This document shows positions 35,974 through 44,705 of a stretch of 64,000 bases of DNA, piece after piece. The position numbers and the translations under genes were made by a program. This stretch comes from Brumimicrobium sp033722555 (GTDB taxonomy: Bacteria; Bacteroidota; Bacteroidia; Flavobacteriales_D; Crocinitomicaceae). The stretch lies in NCBI GenBank assembly GCA_033722555.1, contig JAWVYS010000013.1:1-64000 (forward strand). The letters run 5' to 3'. Each line of letters opens with the position of its first letter. The first letter of the stretch is position 1. Under the pieces are notes generated by a model. The model searched no databases, was not told the DNA's origin, and worked only from the letters and a program-made list of their open reading frames with translations.

Positions 35974-37191
35974 ATGATCAGGTTTTTAAAAGTCCCCCGA
36001 ACAGAGTTAATCGATTTTTACGATAAGGCCCGATTTGCTTTAACCTGGCGTATAGCCATTCTTTTTGCTGTTGCTACAACTTTGTTAACGGTAGCTACCT
36101 ATATTGGTGACGATCGTTTTTTTGAGTATTATTTAGCCGTGGTATCACTGCTTGTTATCAGTATTCTTTATATGTATAAAACCCACACTTATCGAGCCGT
36201 GTGTGTATTTATAACCTTTGGAATCAGTGTAATCATTATTATTTCCGTCTTAACGGTGAATGATGCCCTCCATATTATGGAGGCACTCTGGATGACCATC
36301 GTAATTTTGCTTTCCTTCTTCACACTGGGAAGAAAGTGGGCCACATTTTACCTCGTTCTCAACGCTGTTCTTTACGGTGTTTATTTCAATTTTTTCTTTA
36401 CATATTCCCTGGAATCAAGGGTTGTAATGACGAGGTTGCACACCGCTCTGATCACCCTTGAGTTCGCATTCGCCATGTTCCTAATCGGCTACATAATGTA
36501 TCAGTTTGGATTGGTGAATAATTATGCTGAAAAATTAAAAAAGGAAACATTCAAGGCTCTTGAATCGGAGAAAAGAGTGGTTGAGATGCAAAACAAAGAG
36601 AAAACCGCCCTTCTTCAGGAAATTCACCACCGGGTAAAAAATAACCTTCAGGTAATAATCAGTCTTCTGAGAATACAGGCAAATGAACTTAAATCTCCGG
36701 AATCTCAACAAAGTTTCAATGATGCGATAAGCAGGATCATGACAATGTCTCTTATTCATCAAAAAATGTATGAAAAGGAGTCTCTTGCCAATATTCAGAT
36801 TGAGGATTATCTGAATCAGCTGATTGGAGACATCCTCGAAACGAGCGTAACAAGAGGAAATGTAGAGTTTAAGGTCAGTTCAGACATCACTAATGTAGGA
36901 TCGAAAGCAATTGTACCACTCGCTTTAATCATCAATGAACTTGTATCGAACTCGATTAAACATGCTTTTGAGGGCGATGGTAAAATATCGTTGAAAATTC
37001 AAGCCGCCGGAGAGGAGCATCTGGAAATGTTCTATTCAGATAACGGAACATGGAAAGAACAGAAGTTAGAAACCTCCCTCGGTCTTCAGCTCATAGAAGC
37101 TTTTACCGAACAAATGGAAGGAAGTTTTAAGACTGAAATTGATGAGGCAGGAACGCATTACTATTTTAGTTTAAAGAACGTCGATCAGTAG
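35974..37191 (+). CDS. membrane sensor histidine kinase (HisKA_2 type)
   Basis: This kinase of 405 residues has six to seven membrane segments (about 27-180), a coiled linker (about 180-212), then a HisKA_2 dimerisation domain with the phosphorylated His near 219 in the EIHHRVKNNLQ block. The ATPase domain has an N box at 321-330 (NELVSNSIKH) and a reduced G box. Histidine kinases of this class often phosphorylate a response regulator encoded elsewhere, and no regulator is adjacent here. The signal may be membrane-derived, since there is no extracytoplasmic sensor domain. MATE and cupin neighbours could be its targets. Confidence 0.9.
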   Translation: MIRFLKVPRTELIDFYDKARFALTWRIAILFAVATTLLTVATYIGDDRFFEYYLAVVSLLVISILYMYKTHTYRAVCVFITFGISVIIIISVLTVNDALHIMEALWMTIVILLSFFTLGRKWATFYLVLNAVLYGVYFNFFFTYSLESRVVMTRLHTALITLEFAFAMFLIGYIMYQFGLVNNYAEKLKKETFKALESEKRVVEMQNKEKTALLQEIHHRVKNNLQVIISLLRIQANELKSPESQQSFNDAISRIMTMSLIHQKMYEKESLANIQIEDYLNQLIGDILETSVTRGNVEFKVSSDITNVGSKAIVPLALIINELVSNSIKHAFEGDGKISLKIQAAGEEHLEMFYSDNGTWKEQKLETSLGLQLIEAFTEQMEGSFKTEIDEAGTHYYFSLKNVDQ

Positions 37192-37244
37192 AATATTCAG
37201 ATACTGATCCAACAAATGAAGCTTGATCTTGTTAATTGACGTAA

Positions 37245-38618
37245 ATGAAATCCACGGATAAATTTGGCACTGCTCCTTTGGGCGGTCTGTTAAGAGAGCA
37301 GGCTTTTCCGGCGTCGGTCGGAATTCTTGTTATGTCTATTTATTCGATCGTTGATACTATTTTCGTGGGTCGTTTTGTAGGTGCCGCCGGAATCGGTGCA
37401 ATCACAGTTGTTTTACCAATTACCTTTCTTATTTCAAGCCTTGGTATGGCTATCGGAGTAGGTGGCGCTTCGGTACTTTCACGATCACTCGGTGGCAAGG
37501 AAAATAATAAAGCCTATGCTACTTTTGGTAATCAGGTTATTATGACCATTTTGCTTGCGGTAACTTTTGTGATAGTTGGCTGGTTTTTTATGGATGAGGT
37601 GATCACCCTTTTCGGCGGGAGAGGGGAGGTAAGACAACCGGCCAAAGAATATTTCGGCATTGTACTCATAGGAGTTCCATTTCTGGCATGGGCCATGATG
37701 AGTAATAATGTTATTCGTTCTGAAGGATTTCCCCGGGTTGCCATGTTTGCCATGATTGTTCCTGCGATCGCAAATCTTATCCTCGACCCCATTTTTATCA
37801 TAGCATTCGATATGGGAATGAAAGGAGCGGCATGGGCTACAACACTTTCATATATGGCAAGCGCCACTTTTACCCTGCTGCATTTTTCGAAGGGACGATC
37901 CCAGTTAAAACTGTCTAAAAAATATTTGAAGCCCGATCTTAAAATAATGGGAGAGATAAGCGCCCTGGGCGCGGTTACACTAGCACGTCAAGGGGTGATC
38001 AGTGTGCTGGCTACCGTGTTAAACAATTCCCTTTACTTTTATGGCGGAGAATCAGGGCTTTCTGTATACGGCATTGTAAACAGGGTACTGATGTTTGCAA
38101 ATTTCCCGGTACTCGGAATCACACAGGGATTTGTCCCCATCGTAGGTTATAACTATGGTGCCAGGTTGAAGGAGCGTGTCAAAAAAATCGTTAAGATCTC
38201 TGTTGTGAGTGCAACTGCTTTCTCTCTGATAATCTTTGTTCTCTTGATGATATTTGCAAGAGATATTGCTCAGTTATTTACTACCAACAGTTTGCTTGTA
38301 GACCAGACAGCCCCCGTTATCAGGACTGTATTTCTTGCAACTCCATTACTCGCAGTAAGTTTAATAATCAGCGCATATTTTCAGGCGATAGGTAAAGCGA
38401 TTCCCGCGCTTATTCTGGCTTTAACCAAGCAGGGGATATTTCTAATTCCCCTGGTTCTGATTATGCCTGTTTATTTTGGAATTGAAGGAATCTGGATCTC
38501 TTTTCCTATTGCAGATGTTGGAGCGGCCCTTGTCAGTTTTATATATTATAAAGCTACAAAGACGAAATATCCTTCGAAAAAAATCAAAGCCTCAAAGCCT
38601 CAAATCACTGTGGAATAG
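37245..38618 (+). CDS. MATE family efflux transporter
   Basis: This protein of 457 residues with about twelve membrane segments matches the multidrug and toxin extrusion family. Characteristic regions are the N-terminal GIGAITVVLPITFLISSLGMAIGVGG and a second-half VNRVLMFANFPVLGITQGFVPIVGYNYGA, the two inverted copies of the fold. MATE proteins export organic cations with Na+ or H+ exchange. It follows the kinase gene by 53 bases, so coexpression is possible. Its end is only 5 bases from the convergent crotonase gene. Confidence 0.93.
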   Translation: MKSTDKFGTAPLGGLLREQAFPASVGILVMSIYSIVDTIFVGRFVGAAGIGAITVVLPITFLISSLGMAIGVGGASVLSRSLGGKENNKAYATFGNQVIMTILLAVTFVIVGWFFMDEVITLFGGRGEVRQPAKEYFGIVLIGVPFLAWAMMSNNVIRSEGFPRVAMFAMIVPAIANLILDPIFIIAFDMGMKGAAWATTLSYMASATFTLLHFSKGRSQLKLSKKYLKPDLKIMGEISALGAVTLARQGVISVLATVLNNSLYFYGGESGLSVYGIVNRVLMFANFPVLGITQGFVPIVGYNYGARLKERVKKIVKISVVSATAFSLIIFVLLMIFARDIAQLFTTNSLLVDQTAPVIRTVFLATPLLAVSLIISAYFQAIGKAIPALILALTKQGIFLIPLVLIMPVYFGIEGIWISFPIADVGAALVSFIYYKATKTKYPSKKIKASKPQITVE

Positions 38619-38623
38619 ATTGA

Positions 38624-39397
38624 TTATTTACTTTTAAATGCGTTGATAGCATTTACGGTAAATTCAGAGAGAACGAGCTCTCCGCTCATCGCTGCTCTTT
38701 CCTCCAAAAGCTGATCCCAATTTTCTGTTCCCTGCCAGAATACTTTTTTAAGCAAACGCATTGCCTCAGGATTCGAGCGAGCTAACTTTTCAGCGATGGC
38801 CGCCACGTCTTCATCCATTTCTTCAATGGATTCGAAAACATCTGCATACAGCCCTTTTTCTTTTGCCCAGTCGGCACTTCTCCAGTCGGTCGCATTTATA
38901 GCTAACTGACTCATGGCTGATGTTCCAATTTTTCTTTCAACTGCCGGACCAACAACAAACGGACCGATACCAATAGCAAGTTCTGAAAGTTTCACATCGG
39001 CATAACGGGTTGCATAACAGTAGTCAACCGCACTCGCAAGTCCAACACCACCGCCAACTGCCTTCCCCTGTACCCTGCCTATAATGAATTTAGGACACTT
39101 CCGGCATGCGTTGATCACGTTGGCAAAACCCATGAAAAACTTCTTGCCGGTCTCAAGGTCTTTGATAGATATTAATTCGTCAAAACTTGCTCCGGCACAA
39201 AAGGCTCTGTCACCTTCGGATTTCAATACGATTACCCGGGCTTCTTTGTTATTGCCCAATTCTTTGATAGTATCGGCTAGTTTTTGTAAAACCCTTCCCG
39301 GTAATGAGTTGCTCAAAGGATGGTGAAATATAACTGTCGCAATCCCTAATTTATCTATGGAATAATTTACATCACCCTGATTAACCGCGTCTGACAT
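38624..39397 (-). CDS. enoyl-CoA hydratase/isomerase family (crotonase) protein
   Basis: A crotonase-fold protein of 257 residues. The oxyanion-hole loop AFCAGASFDEL at 65-75 and the VQGKAVGGGVGL block at 109-120 are present. The first catalytic Glu (equivalent to Glu144 of rat hydratase) appears retained as Glu139 in SELAIG, but the position equivalent to Glu164 seems to be Ser163/Gln164 in AMSQLAINA. Hydration may therefore be lost and another crotonase reaction (isomerase, hydrolase, lyase) may be catalysed. Single-gene unit; substrate unknown. Confidence 0.88.
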   Translation of the reverse strand: MSDAVNQGDVNYSIDKLGIATVIFHHPLSNSLPGRVLQKLADTIKELGNNKEARVIVLKSEGDRAFCAGASFDELISIKDLETGKKFFMGFANVINACRKCPKFIIGRVQGKAVGGGVGLASAVDYCYATRYADVKLSELAIGIGPFVVGPAVERKIGTSAMSQLAINATDWRSADWAKEKGLYADVFESIEEMDEDVAAIAEKLARSNPEAMRLLKKVFWQGTENWDQLLEERAAMSGELVLSEFTVNAINAFKSK

Positions 39398-39585
39398 AGT
39401 TTTTTGTTTTTGTTTGACTTTCTCAAAAGTATAAATTTGATCTTAATGAGAAGTGTTTTCTGGGTAAAAATCAAAGAACAGTCATTCGGGATAAATTAAT
39501 ATGTGAATATTTCGAGAGCCTATTTAGATAAAATCTAAATAACAAGGGATGACAATTCCATGACAATAAAAAGTGTGCTTTTCCT

Positions 39586-39603
39586 CAAATTTGCACTGTA
39601 AAA
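39586..39603 (+). promoter_or_regulatory. putative -7 region of hemA
   Basis: CAAATTTG followed by CAC differs from TAnnTTTG only at the first base. The downstream bases, TGTAAAAACGG, closely match those before nrdB. The GTG start of hemA lies at 39619. Confidence 0.35.
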
Positions 39604-39618
39604 ACGGGGATTTTATAC

Positions 39619-40842
39619 GTGGACGAAATTCATATATTTGCTTTTACGCATAGACAACTTGAGGTTAATCAGATTGGATGGCTTCATATAGCCCCTGATA
39701 ATCAGAAAGAGCGACTTTCCGAACTGAAAGCCCGAATGGGTATTTCCGAACTCATGTTTCTGTCTACTTGTAACCGGGTTGAATTCGTGATTTGCTCCGA
39801 ACGGGTTATTGACGTTCCCGAAATTAAAAAGATCCTTGGTTTCTTGTATCCTGAATTTAATGAGGAAAAGATCAGCCTTTTTGCTAATGCCGCTGAATAT
39901 TTTAACGGTAAAGACGCGGTTGAGCACCTCATAAAGGTTACCTCGTCAGTAGATTCAATGATCATTGGTGAACGTGAAATAATTACTCAGGTTAGAAAAG
40001 CTTTTCAGTTGTGTAAAGGATTCGGAATTACGGGAGACACCATAAGACTGCTTATACGACACACAATTGAAACTGCCAAAAAGATCTATACTGAAACGAA
40101 CATTGCACAGCGGCCGGTGTCGGTTGTTTCTCTGGCTTATCATACACTCAGAAGAAGAGACGTTTCGCTCGATGCCCGAGTGGTTGTTATAGGCGCCGGA
40201 ATCACGAATACCAATATGTGCCGTTTTCTAAAAAAACATGGGTTTCAGAATTTCTCAGTGTTCAATCGAAGTGCAGAAAGAGCTGAACGCTTGGCAGAAA
40301 ATGTGGGTGGAAGAGCCTTTTCACTGAATGATCTACATACCTTTCAGAAAGGGTTTGATGTGCTAATTACCTGTACAGGATCGGAGTCGAGCATAATCAC
40401 TGAGGAGATTTATAATCAGCTACTAAACAACGACAAAAGCAATAAGATAATTATAGATCTGGCCATCCCGAGCGACCTTGATGAGAATTTGCTCAAGAGT
40501 CATTCTATTGATTATATATCCGTAAATTATTTACAGCAGATATCTTCAAAAAATTTGCAACAGAGAGCCCGTGAGATAATTCACGTTGAAGAAATCATTA
40601 CTGATTCGGTAAAGATTTTTGAAGAGATGTTCAGAGAAAGGCAGATAGAACTTGCAATGAAGGAGGTTCCTGCGAAGGTAAAGGAAATTAAATCCATTGC
40701 CCTCGAAAGAATTTTTGCGAAGGAAATGGAAATGATGGATGAACATTCCAAGGAAACGGTTCAGAAAATAATCGATTATCTCGAGAAAAAGTACATCAGT
40801 GTACCTATGAAAATGGCCAAAGAAATATTGTTGAAGAAATGA
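39619..40842 (+). CDS. hemA: glutamyl-tRNA reductase
   Basis: HemA of 407 residues catalyses the first committed step of tetrapyrrole synthesis by the C5 route. It reduces glutamyl-tRNA to glutamate-1-semialdehyde with NADPH. The nucleophilic Cys51 lies in STCNRVEF. The NADPH-binding domain has VVIGAGITNTNMCRFLKKHG near 190-207, and a C-terminal dimerisation helix follows. The start is GTG, since no in-frame ATG precedes the conserved IHIFAFTHRQL opening. It overlaps hemC in ATGA. A semialdehyde aminomutase gene (hemL) is not in the window. Confidence 0.95.
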   Translation: MDEIHIFAFTHRQLEVNQIGWLHIAPDNQKERLSELKARMGISELMFLSTCNRVEFVICSERVIDVPEIKKILGFLYPEFNEEKISLFANAAEYFNGKDAVEHLIKVTSSVDSMIIGEREIITQVRKAFQLCKGFGITGDTIRLLIRHTIETAKKIYTETNIAQRPVSVVSLAYHTLRRRDVSLDARVVVIGAGITNTNMCRFLKKHGFQNFSVFNRSAERAERLAENVGGRAFSLNDLHTFQKGFDVLITCTGSESSIITEEIYNQLLNNDKSNKIIIDLAIPSDLDENLLKSHSIDYISVNYLQQISSKNLQQRAREIIHVEEIITDSVKIFEEMFRERQIELAMKEVPAKVKEIKSIALERIFAKEMEMMDEHSKETVQKIIDYLEKKYISVPMKMAKEILLKK

Positions 40843-41726
40843 AAAAGATAGTTATAGGATCTCGGGGAAGTGATCTTGCACTGTGGCAGGCCAATTTTGT
40901 AAAGGCAGAGCTTGAAAAGGTCGGACAGGAGGTTGAGATAAAGATTATTTCAACACAGGGAGACCGGGTACAGGATCTGAGTTTCGATAAAATGGAGGGG
41001 AAGGGATTTTTTACCAAGGAAATTGAAGCGGCTCTCCTGGATAAATCCATTGATCTGGCTGTTCATTCACACAAAGACCTGGAAACAACATCTCCGGAAG
41101 GGCTAAAAATAGCCGCGGTTTCTTCGAGGGAAGATCCTTCTGATGTTTTACTTATCAGAAAAGGTTGTTCAGACACTGGAATGCCACTCTCATTAAAAAG
41201 AAATGCGGTTGTGGGAACTTCTTCGGCGAGGAGAAAGGCACAGATCATTCATTTGAGAGATGACGTGGTCATTAAGGACATCAGGGGAAATGTTCCTACA
41301 AGGATAAATAAATTGAAGGAAGGACAGTTTGACGCAATCTTGCTTGCGCTGGCGGGAATTAAAAGACTTGAACTCGATCTTTCGGATTTTGATGTGATCA
41401 CACTGGACCCTACTTTTTTTGTCCCCGCTCCGGCACAGGGTGTTCTCGGATTACAAATCCGTGAGGAAGATGGATTACTCGCTGAAATACTTCAGAATTT
41501 AAACGACCAAACGGTTGAGCGAAGAATAAATGTGGAAAGGTCGGTCTTGAAAAAACTGAAGGGTGGATGTCAGATGCCTCTTGGTGTTTACTGTCCGAAT
41601 GACAAGGACATCCATGTTGCCTTTGCAAAGAACTGGAAGAGCGGCGCGGAATTTTTTCATTATCAAAACGATGGATCCGGAGAGATTACAACTAAAATCG
41701 TAGAGGATCTTTTGACAAAGAGCTGA
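40839..41726 (+). CDS. hemC: hydroxymethylbilane synthase (porphobilinogen deaminase)
   Basis: HemC of 295 residues joins four porphobilinogens into hydroxymethylbilane. The catalytic Asp is Asp80 in VHSHKDL, and the dipyrromethane cofactor attaches at Cys244 in LKGGCQMPLGV. Also visible are the N-terminal IVIGSRGSDLALWQA and GTSSARRKAQ at 126-135. It is translationally coupled to hemA (ATGA) and followed two bases later by hemD, so the three genes form one operon. Confidence 0.96.
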   Translation: MKKIVIGSRGSDLALWQANFVKAELEKVGQEVEIKIISTQGDRVQDLSFDKMEGKGFFTKEIEAALLDKSIDLAVHSHKDLETTSPEGLKIAAVSSREDPSDVLLIRKGCSDTGMPLSLKRNAVVGTSSARRKAQIIHLRDDVVIKDIRGNVPTRINKLKEGQFDAILLALAGIKRLELDLSDFDVITLDPTFFVPAPAQGVLGLQIREEDGLLAEILQNLNDQTVERRINVERSVLKKLKGGCQMPLGVYCPNDKDIHVAFAKNWKSGAEFFHYQNDGSGEITTKIVEDLLTKS

Positions 41727-41728
41727 TT

Positions 41729-42391
41729 ATGTTATACATATCAAGAGAAATAGAGGATAGGGATTTTCGGAATTTCCTAAAATCACATGATATCGAGTAT
41801 GTGGATAAATCAATGATTTCTTTTGAACCCGTACCGTTTATAAAGCCTGAGGAGGAATATTCCATCATTTTTTTTTCAAGCCCGAGGGCCGTTAGCTTTT
41901 TCTTGAATTATACAGATATCAAAAAGGGTCTAACACTTGCGACAATCGGTAGATCAACCAGCGACGCAGTAGAAAAGCACGGTTTGCGTTCAAGCTTTGA
42001 AGGCAAGAATAGCGGAGATCCTGATGAGGTAGCTAAGAAATTTGCAGAGTTTGTTCAGGATGAAAAGGTCTTGTTTCCTCAGTCTAATCTTTCAAAACGA
42101 TCGGCACAGAAATATCTGCGCGATGAGCAGTGTATTGACCTTGTTGTTTACGAAACGAAGTTAACGCCCTTTGAGCTTGTCGTTGTTCCGGACATTCTCA
42201 TTTTTACAAGTCCTTCCAATGTAGAATCCTTTTTGAAAAAAAATCAGATTCATGATGGCTCACAAAAAATTATTGCCTGGGGACTGACCACAGAAAATTA
42301 TTTGCGTGAAAAAGGGGTAACTAAAGTTGAAACCTTGCGACAAAGTACCTACGAGGAATTACTTGAGGTATTGGAGCGCGGAATCAGCTGA
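41729..42391 (+). CDS. hemD: uroporphyrinogen-III synthase
   Basis: A poorly conserved family whose identity comes here from context after hemC and from landmarks. These are IIFFSSPRAVSFFL near 46-59, LATIGRSTSDAVEKHGL near 70-86, LFPQSNLSKRS in the second domain and a late IIAWGLTTENYLREKG. The enzyme closes and isomerises the tetrapyrrole D ring. At 220 residues it is slightly short of the usual 240-260. The last codons overlap the convergent hypothetical gene by 8 bases. Confidence 0.9.
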   Translation: MLYISREIEDRDFRNFLKSHDIEYVDKSMISFEPVPFIKPEEEYSIIFFSSPRAVSFFLNYTDIKKGLTLATIGRSTSDAVEKHGLRSSFEGKNSGDPDEVAKKFAEFVQDEKVLFPQSNLSKRSAQKYLRDEQCIDLVVYETKLTPFELVVVPDILIFTSPSNVESFLKKNQIHDGSQKIIAWGLTTENYLREKGVTKVETLRQSTYEELLEVLERGIS

Positions 42392-42794
42392 TAAGAACTC
42401 CTTTTGTATTTAAGATGGGTAACTTTACGAAATACTCATCCTTAATTGTTTCGGATAAAAAAATATATTTTTTATCATACATTTTTTCACCTATCCAGAA
42501 ACTTACCCAGTATTCGTTGTTGAGTCCGAAAAGCTCTTCCATGATGGGCTCAATTTTTTGAGCCGAATGTGGAGGGATGTCGCCAAGAGATTTTCGTAAG
42601 GTCGAGGTAATTACTTTTTCTTCGGTTTTTTGAGCAGTTGCATAACCTTTCGAAGTAACCAGAACTCCCTCCAGTTTGATATCTTTTCGATTCAGAATAT
42701 ATACGTTATAAACCGGGAGGCCTTCATCACCTTTTTCCTGAGCAACGGCAACCGATACATCGGTTACTTTTGGACCTTTTAATTCTTCTTTCAT
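42384..42794 (-). CDS. conserved hypothetical protein, 136 residues
   Basis: A soluble acidic-basic mixed protein without signal peptide or membrane segment. It has no motif I recognise; the sequence suggests a beta-rich fold. It contains a central Lys/Thr stretch (TAQKTEEKVITSTLRKSLG) and a Trp-rich NNEYWVSFWIGEKMYDKKY segment. It lies 5 bases after the serine hydrolase gene and is the last gene of the same-strand run from the SIS isomerase through lipB, so it may be a late member of that unit. Its 3' end overlaps hemD by 8 bases. No function is proposed. Confidence 0.75.
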   Translation of the reverse strand: MKEELKGPKVTDVSVAVAQEKGDEGLPVYNVYILNRKDIKLEGVLVTSKGYATAQKTEEKVITSTLRKSLGDIPPHSAQKIEPIMEELFGLNNEYWVSFWIGEKMYDKKYIFLSETIKDEYFVKLPILNTKGVLIS

Positions 42795-42799
42795 GGTTT

Positions 42800-44011
42800 T
42801 TACTCAACTTTATTTATTATTCGCAGAGCGATATCGTAAAATACAAAAAGATCTTTCGGATGATGCAGTTTAAAGGTCTGATCCTGGAGTTTTAAATCCT
42901 CTTGGGTGAATTTATCCAGCCTTTCATGTCCTGTGCGTACGATTACAGAGTTCAGAGTGGGTATTACAATAATATACTGGCCCAGAATTCCCCTGGCGTA
43001 GATTGCAGGATGTTCGGGGTGTTCATAGCGCCAGAAATGCAGGCCGTAATAAGGGCTTTCTGCACCTGAGGGCTGCATCAAAAGAGTTAACGAAGAATCG
43101 GAAATTATTTGTTCACCGTTCCATTTTCCTTTATTCAGGATCAGTTGCCCCACCCGCGCGTAATCTTCACTCGTTGCATAAATACAGCAGAAGGATTTTT
43201 CCATACCATTTTCATGATCCAGACTCCAAAGGAGGTCATGTTGAGGATTTATTTTTCTCCAAAGATATTTTTCAAGAAAATCCGTCAATTCCATTTTGGT
43301 TGCTGAAGTTAGTATGAGGCCCAGCAGTTGACTGTTCCCGCTGGCATAATCGAACTCTTTACCAGGAGGGCCGGCAAAAGACACTTTCTTCATGATTGAT
43401 CTTAAATCGCTCCCATAATAAGCTTCTGCATTATCGGATAGCGGATCGCTCCCGCTTTCGTTCCATTTTAAACCGCTTGACATCGCCAAAAGATGTCTTA
43501 TCTTAACTATACTGTCTTTGGGTTCGAGAAAGTCAAGATAATCGGTAATAGGATCTTCAAAACTTTTGATGTATCCTTTATCTAAGGCTATTCCGCACAA
43601 CAAACCAATGAAGCTTTTGGCAGCTGAAAAAGAATTGCTTTTGGTAGATTCTGTATGCTTTCCCCAATATTTTTCATGAACGATGGTTGAGTCACGGACA
43701 ACCATGAAGGAGGTTGTTTTTAAATCCAGGAGAGATTTTTCTTCCTCTTCAGTTAACGCAATTAATTCCTTGGCTTTTGGCCAGCTTTCAGAATTTCCTT
43801 GTGATTCAGCCCTTCGAACGGGAAAGACGAGCGAATCGTAAATTCCGGGACCCGACTTTCCCCTCAAATAAGTCTCTTTAAGGCCCTTGTATAAATACGT
43901 TCTTCCTGTGAAGAGAATAAATAGATTTACAAAAACGATGATCGCCAAAAGGAGGTACACAATGGTCCTAAAAATTTTTCCGGCCCGTGATTTTTTCTTT
44001 TTTTTAGACAT
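42800..44011 (-). CDS. membrane-anchored serine hydrolase (beta-lactamase/DD-peptidase fold)
   Basis: This protein of 403 residues has a basic N-terminus and a membrane segment at about 15-36, with the enzyme domain outside the inner membrane. The nucleophile motif SxxK is SAAK at 129-132, the second motif is Tyr222-x-Ser in DYASGNS, and a late RTGHERLD supplies the third. The pattern fits class C-related hydrolases such as 6-aminohexanoate-dimer hydrolase or esterases more than true beta-lactamases. It overlaps lipB by 8 bases. Substrate unknown. Confidence 0.9.
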   Translation of the reverse strand: MSKKKKKSRAGKIFRTIVYLLLAIIVFVNLFILFTGRTYLYKGLKETYLRGKSGPGIYDSLVFPVRRAESQGNSESWPKAKELIALTEEEEKSLLDLKTTSFMVVRDSTIVHEKYWGKHTESTKSNSFSAAKSFIGLLCGIALDKGYIKSFEDPITDYLDFLEPKDSIVKIRHLLAMSSGLKWNESGSDPLSDNAEAYYGSDLRSIMKKVSFAGPPGKEFDYASGNSQLLGLILTSATKMELTDFLEKYLWRKINPQHDLLWSLDHENGMEKSFCCIYATSEDYARVGQLILNKGKWNGEQIISDSSLTLLMQPSGAESPYYGLHFWRYEHPEHPAIYARGILGQYIIVIPTLNSVIVRTGHERLDKFTQEDLKLQDQTFKLHHPKDLFVFYDIALRIINKVE

Positions 44012-44702
44012 ACTCTATATTGAAAAGTTGTGCTATGTTATTTCTCAGCTTATCCTTAACGAGATCCATATTTATCGGTTCGCCAAGTTCCTTTTCCAGT
44101 GAAGTTACTGCTTTATCTTCTATTCCACAAGGGACTATATGGCCAAAATATTTGAGATCCGTGTTGATGTTAAAACCTATGCCGTGCATGGTTACCCATC
44201 TGGAGGACTTCACTCCCATGGCACATATTTTTCGTGCACGGGGGGTCTCACCCTCTAACCAGACACCGGTTAAACCCTCAACCCGTCCTGCATCTATCCC
44301 AAAATCGCTAAGGGTGAGAATAACAGCCTCTTCGAGTAGACGCATATATTTATGTATGTCGGTAAAAAAATAACTTTCAAGGTCAAAAATAGGGTATGCA
44401 ACCAGCTGTCCCGGCCCGTGATAAGTGATGTCGCCTCCCCGATTTATTTTATAATATGAAGCCCTGATTTCCTCCAGACGTGATTCATTTAAAAGAAGGT
44501 GGCTTTCCTTTCCACTTTTACCAAGTGTATAAACGTGAGGATGCTCGCAAAAAAGCAAGTAGTTTTTCGTATCGTCCTTTGATTCCCCTTTCCGCTGCTG
44601 AATTTTTAGATCAATGATCGAATTGAATAACTTTTCCTGATGCTTCCAGGCTTTGAGATAATCGATACTTCCAAGATCACTGAAAATTACTTTTGCAGGC
44701 AT
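44004..44702 (-). CDS. lipB: lipoyl(octanoyl) transferase
   Basis: LipB of 232 residues moves octanoyl groups from acyl carrier protein to lipoyl domains of 2-oxoacid dehydrogenases. The acyl-Cys is Cys192 in IVPCGIEDKAVTSLEKEL. The catalytic Lys is Lys165 in MGVKSSRWVTMHG, and the conserved RGGDITYHGPGQLV is at 88-101. The start is 3 bases after the stop of the isomerase gene, and the end overlaps the serine hydrolase gene. No lipA lies in the window. Confidence 0.95.
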   Translation of the reverse strand: MPAKVIFSDLGSIDYLKAWKHQEKLFNSIIDLKIQQRKGESKDDTKNYLLFCEHPHVYTLGKSGKESHLLLNESRLEEIRASYYKINRGGDITYHGPGQLVAYPIFDLESYFFTDIHKYMRLLEEAVILTLSDFGIDAGRVEGLTGVWLEGETPRARKICAMGVKSSRWVTMHGIGFNINTDLKYFGHIVPCGIEDKAVTSLEKELGEPINMDLVKDKLRNNIAQLFNIEYV

Positions 44703-44705
44703 GGA

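Noticed and set aside
41790..41805. DnaA-box-like sequence inside hemD
   Set aside because: A single copy in coding DNA without partner boxes; the same is true of one inside the isocitrate dehydrogenase gene near 27700. No origin of replication is supported.
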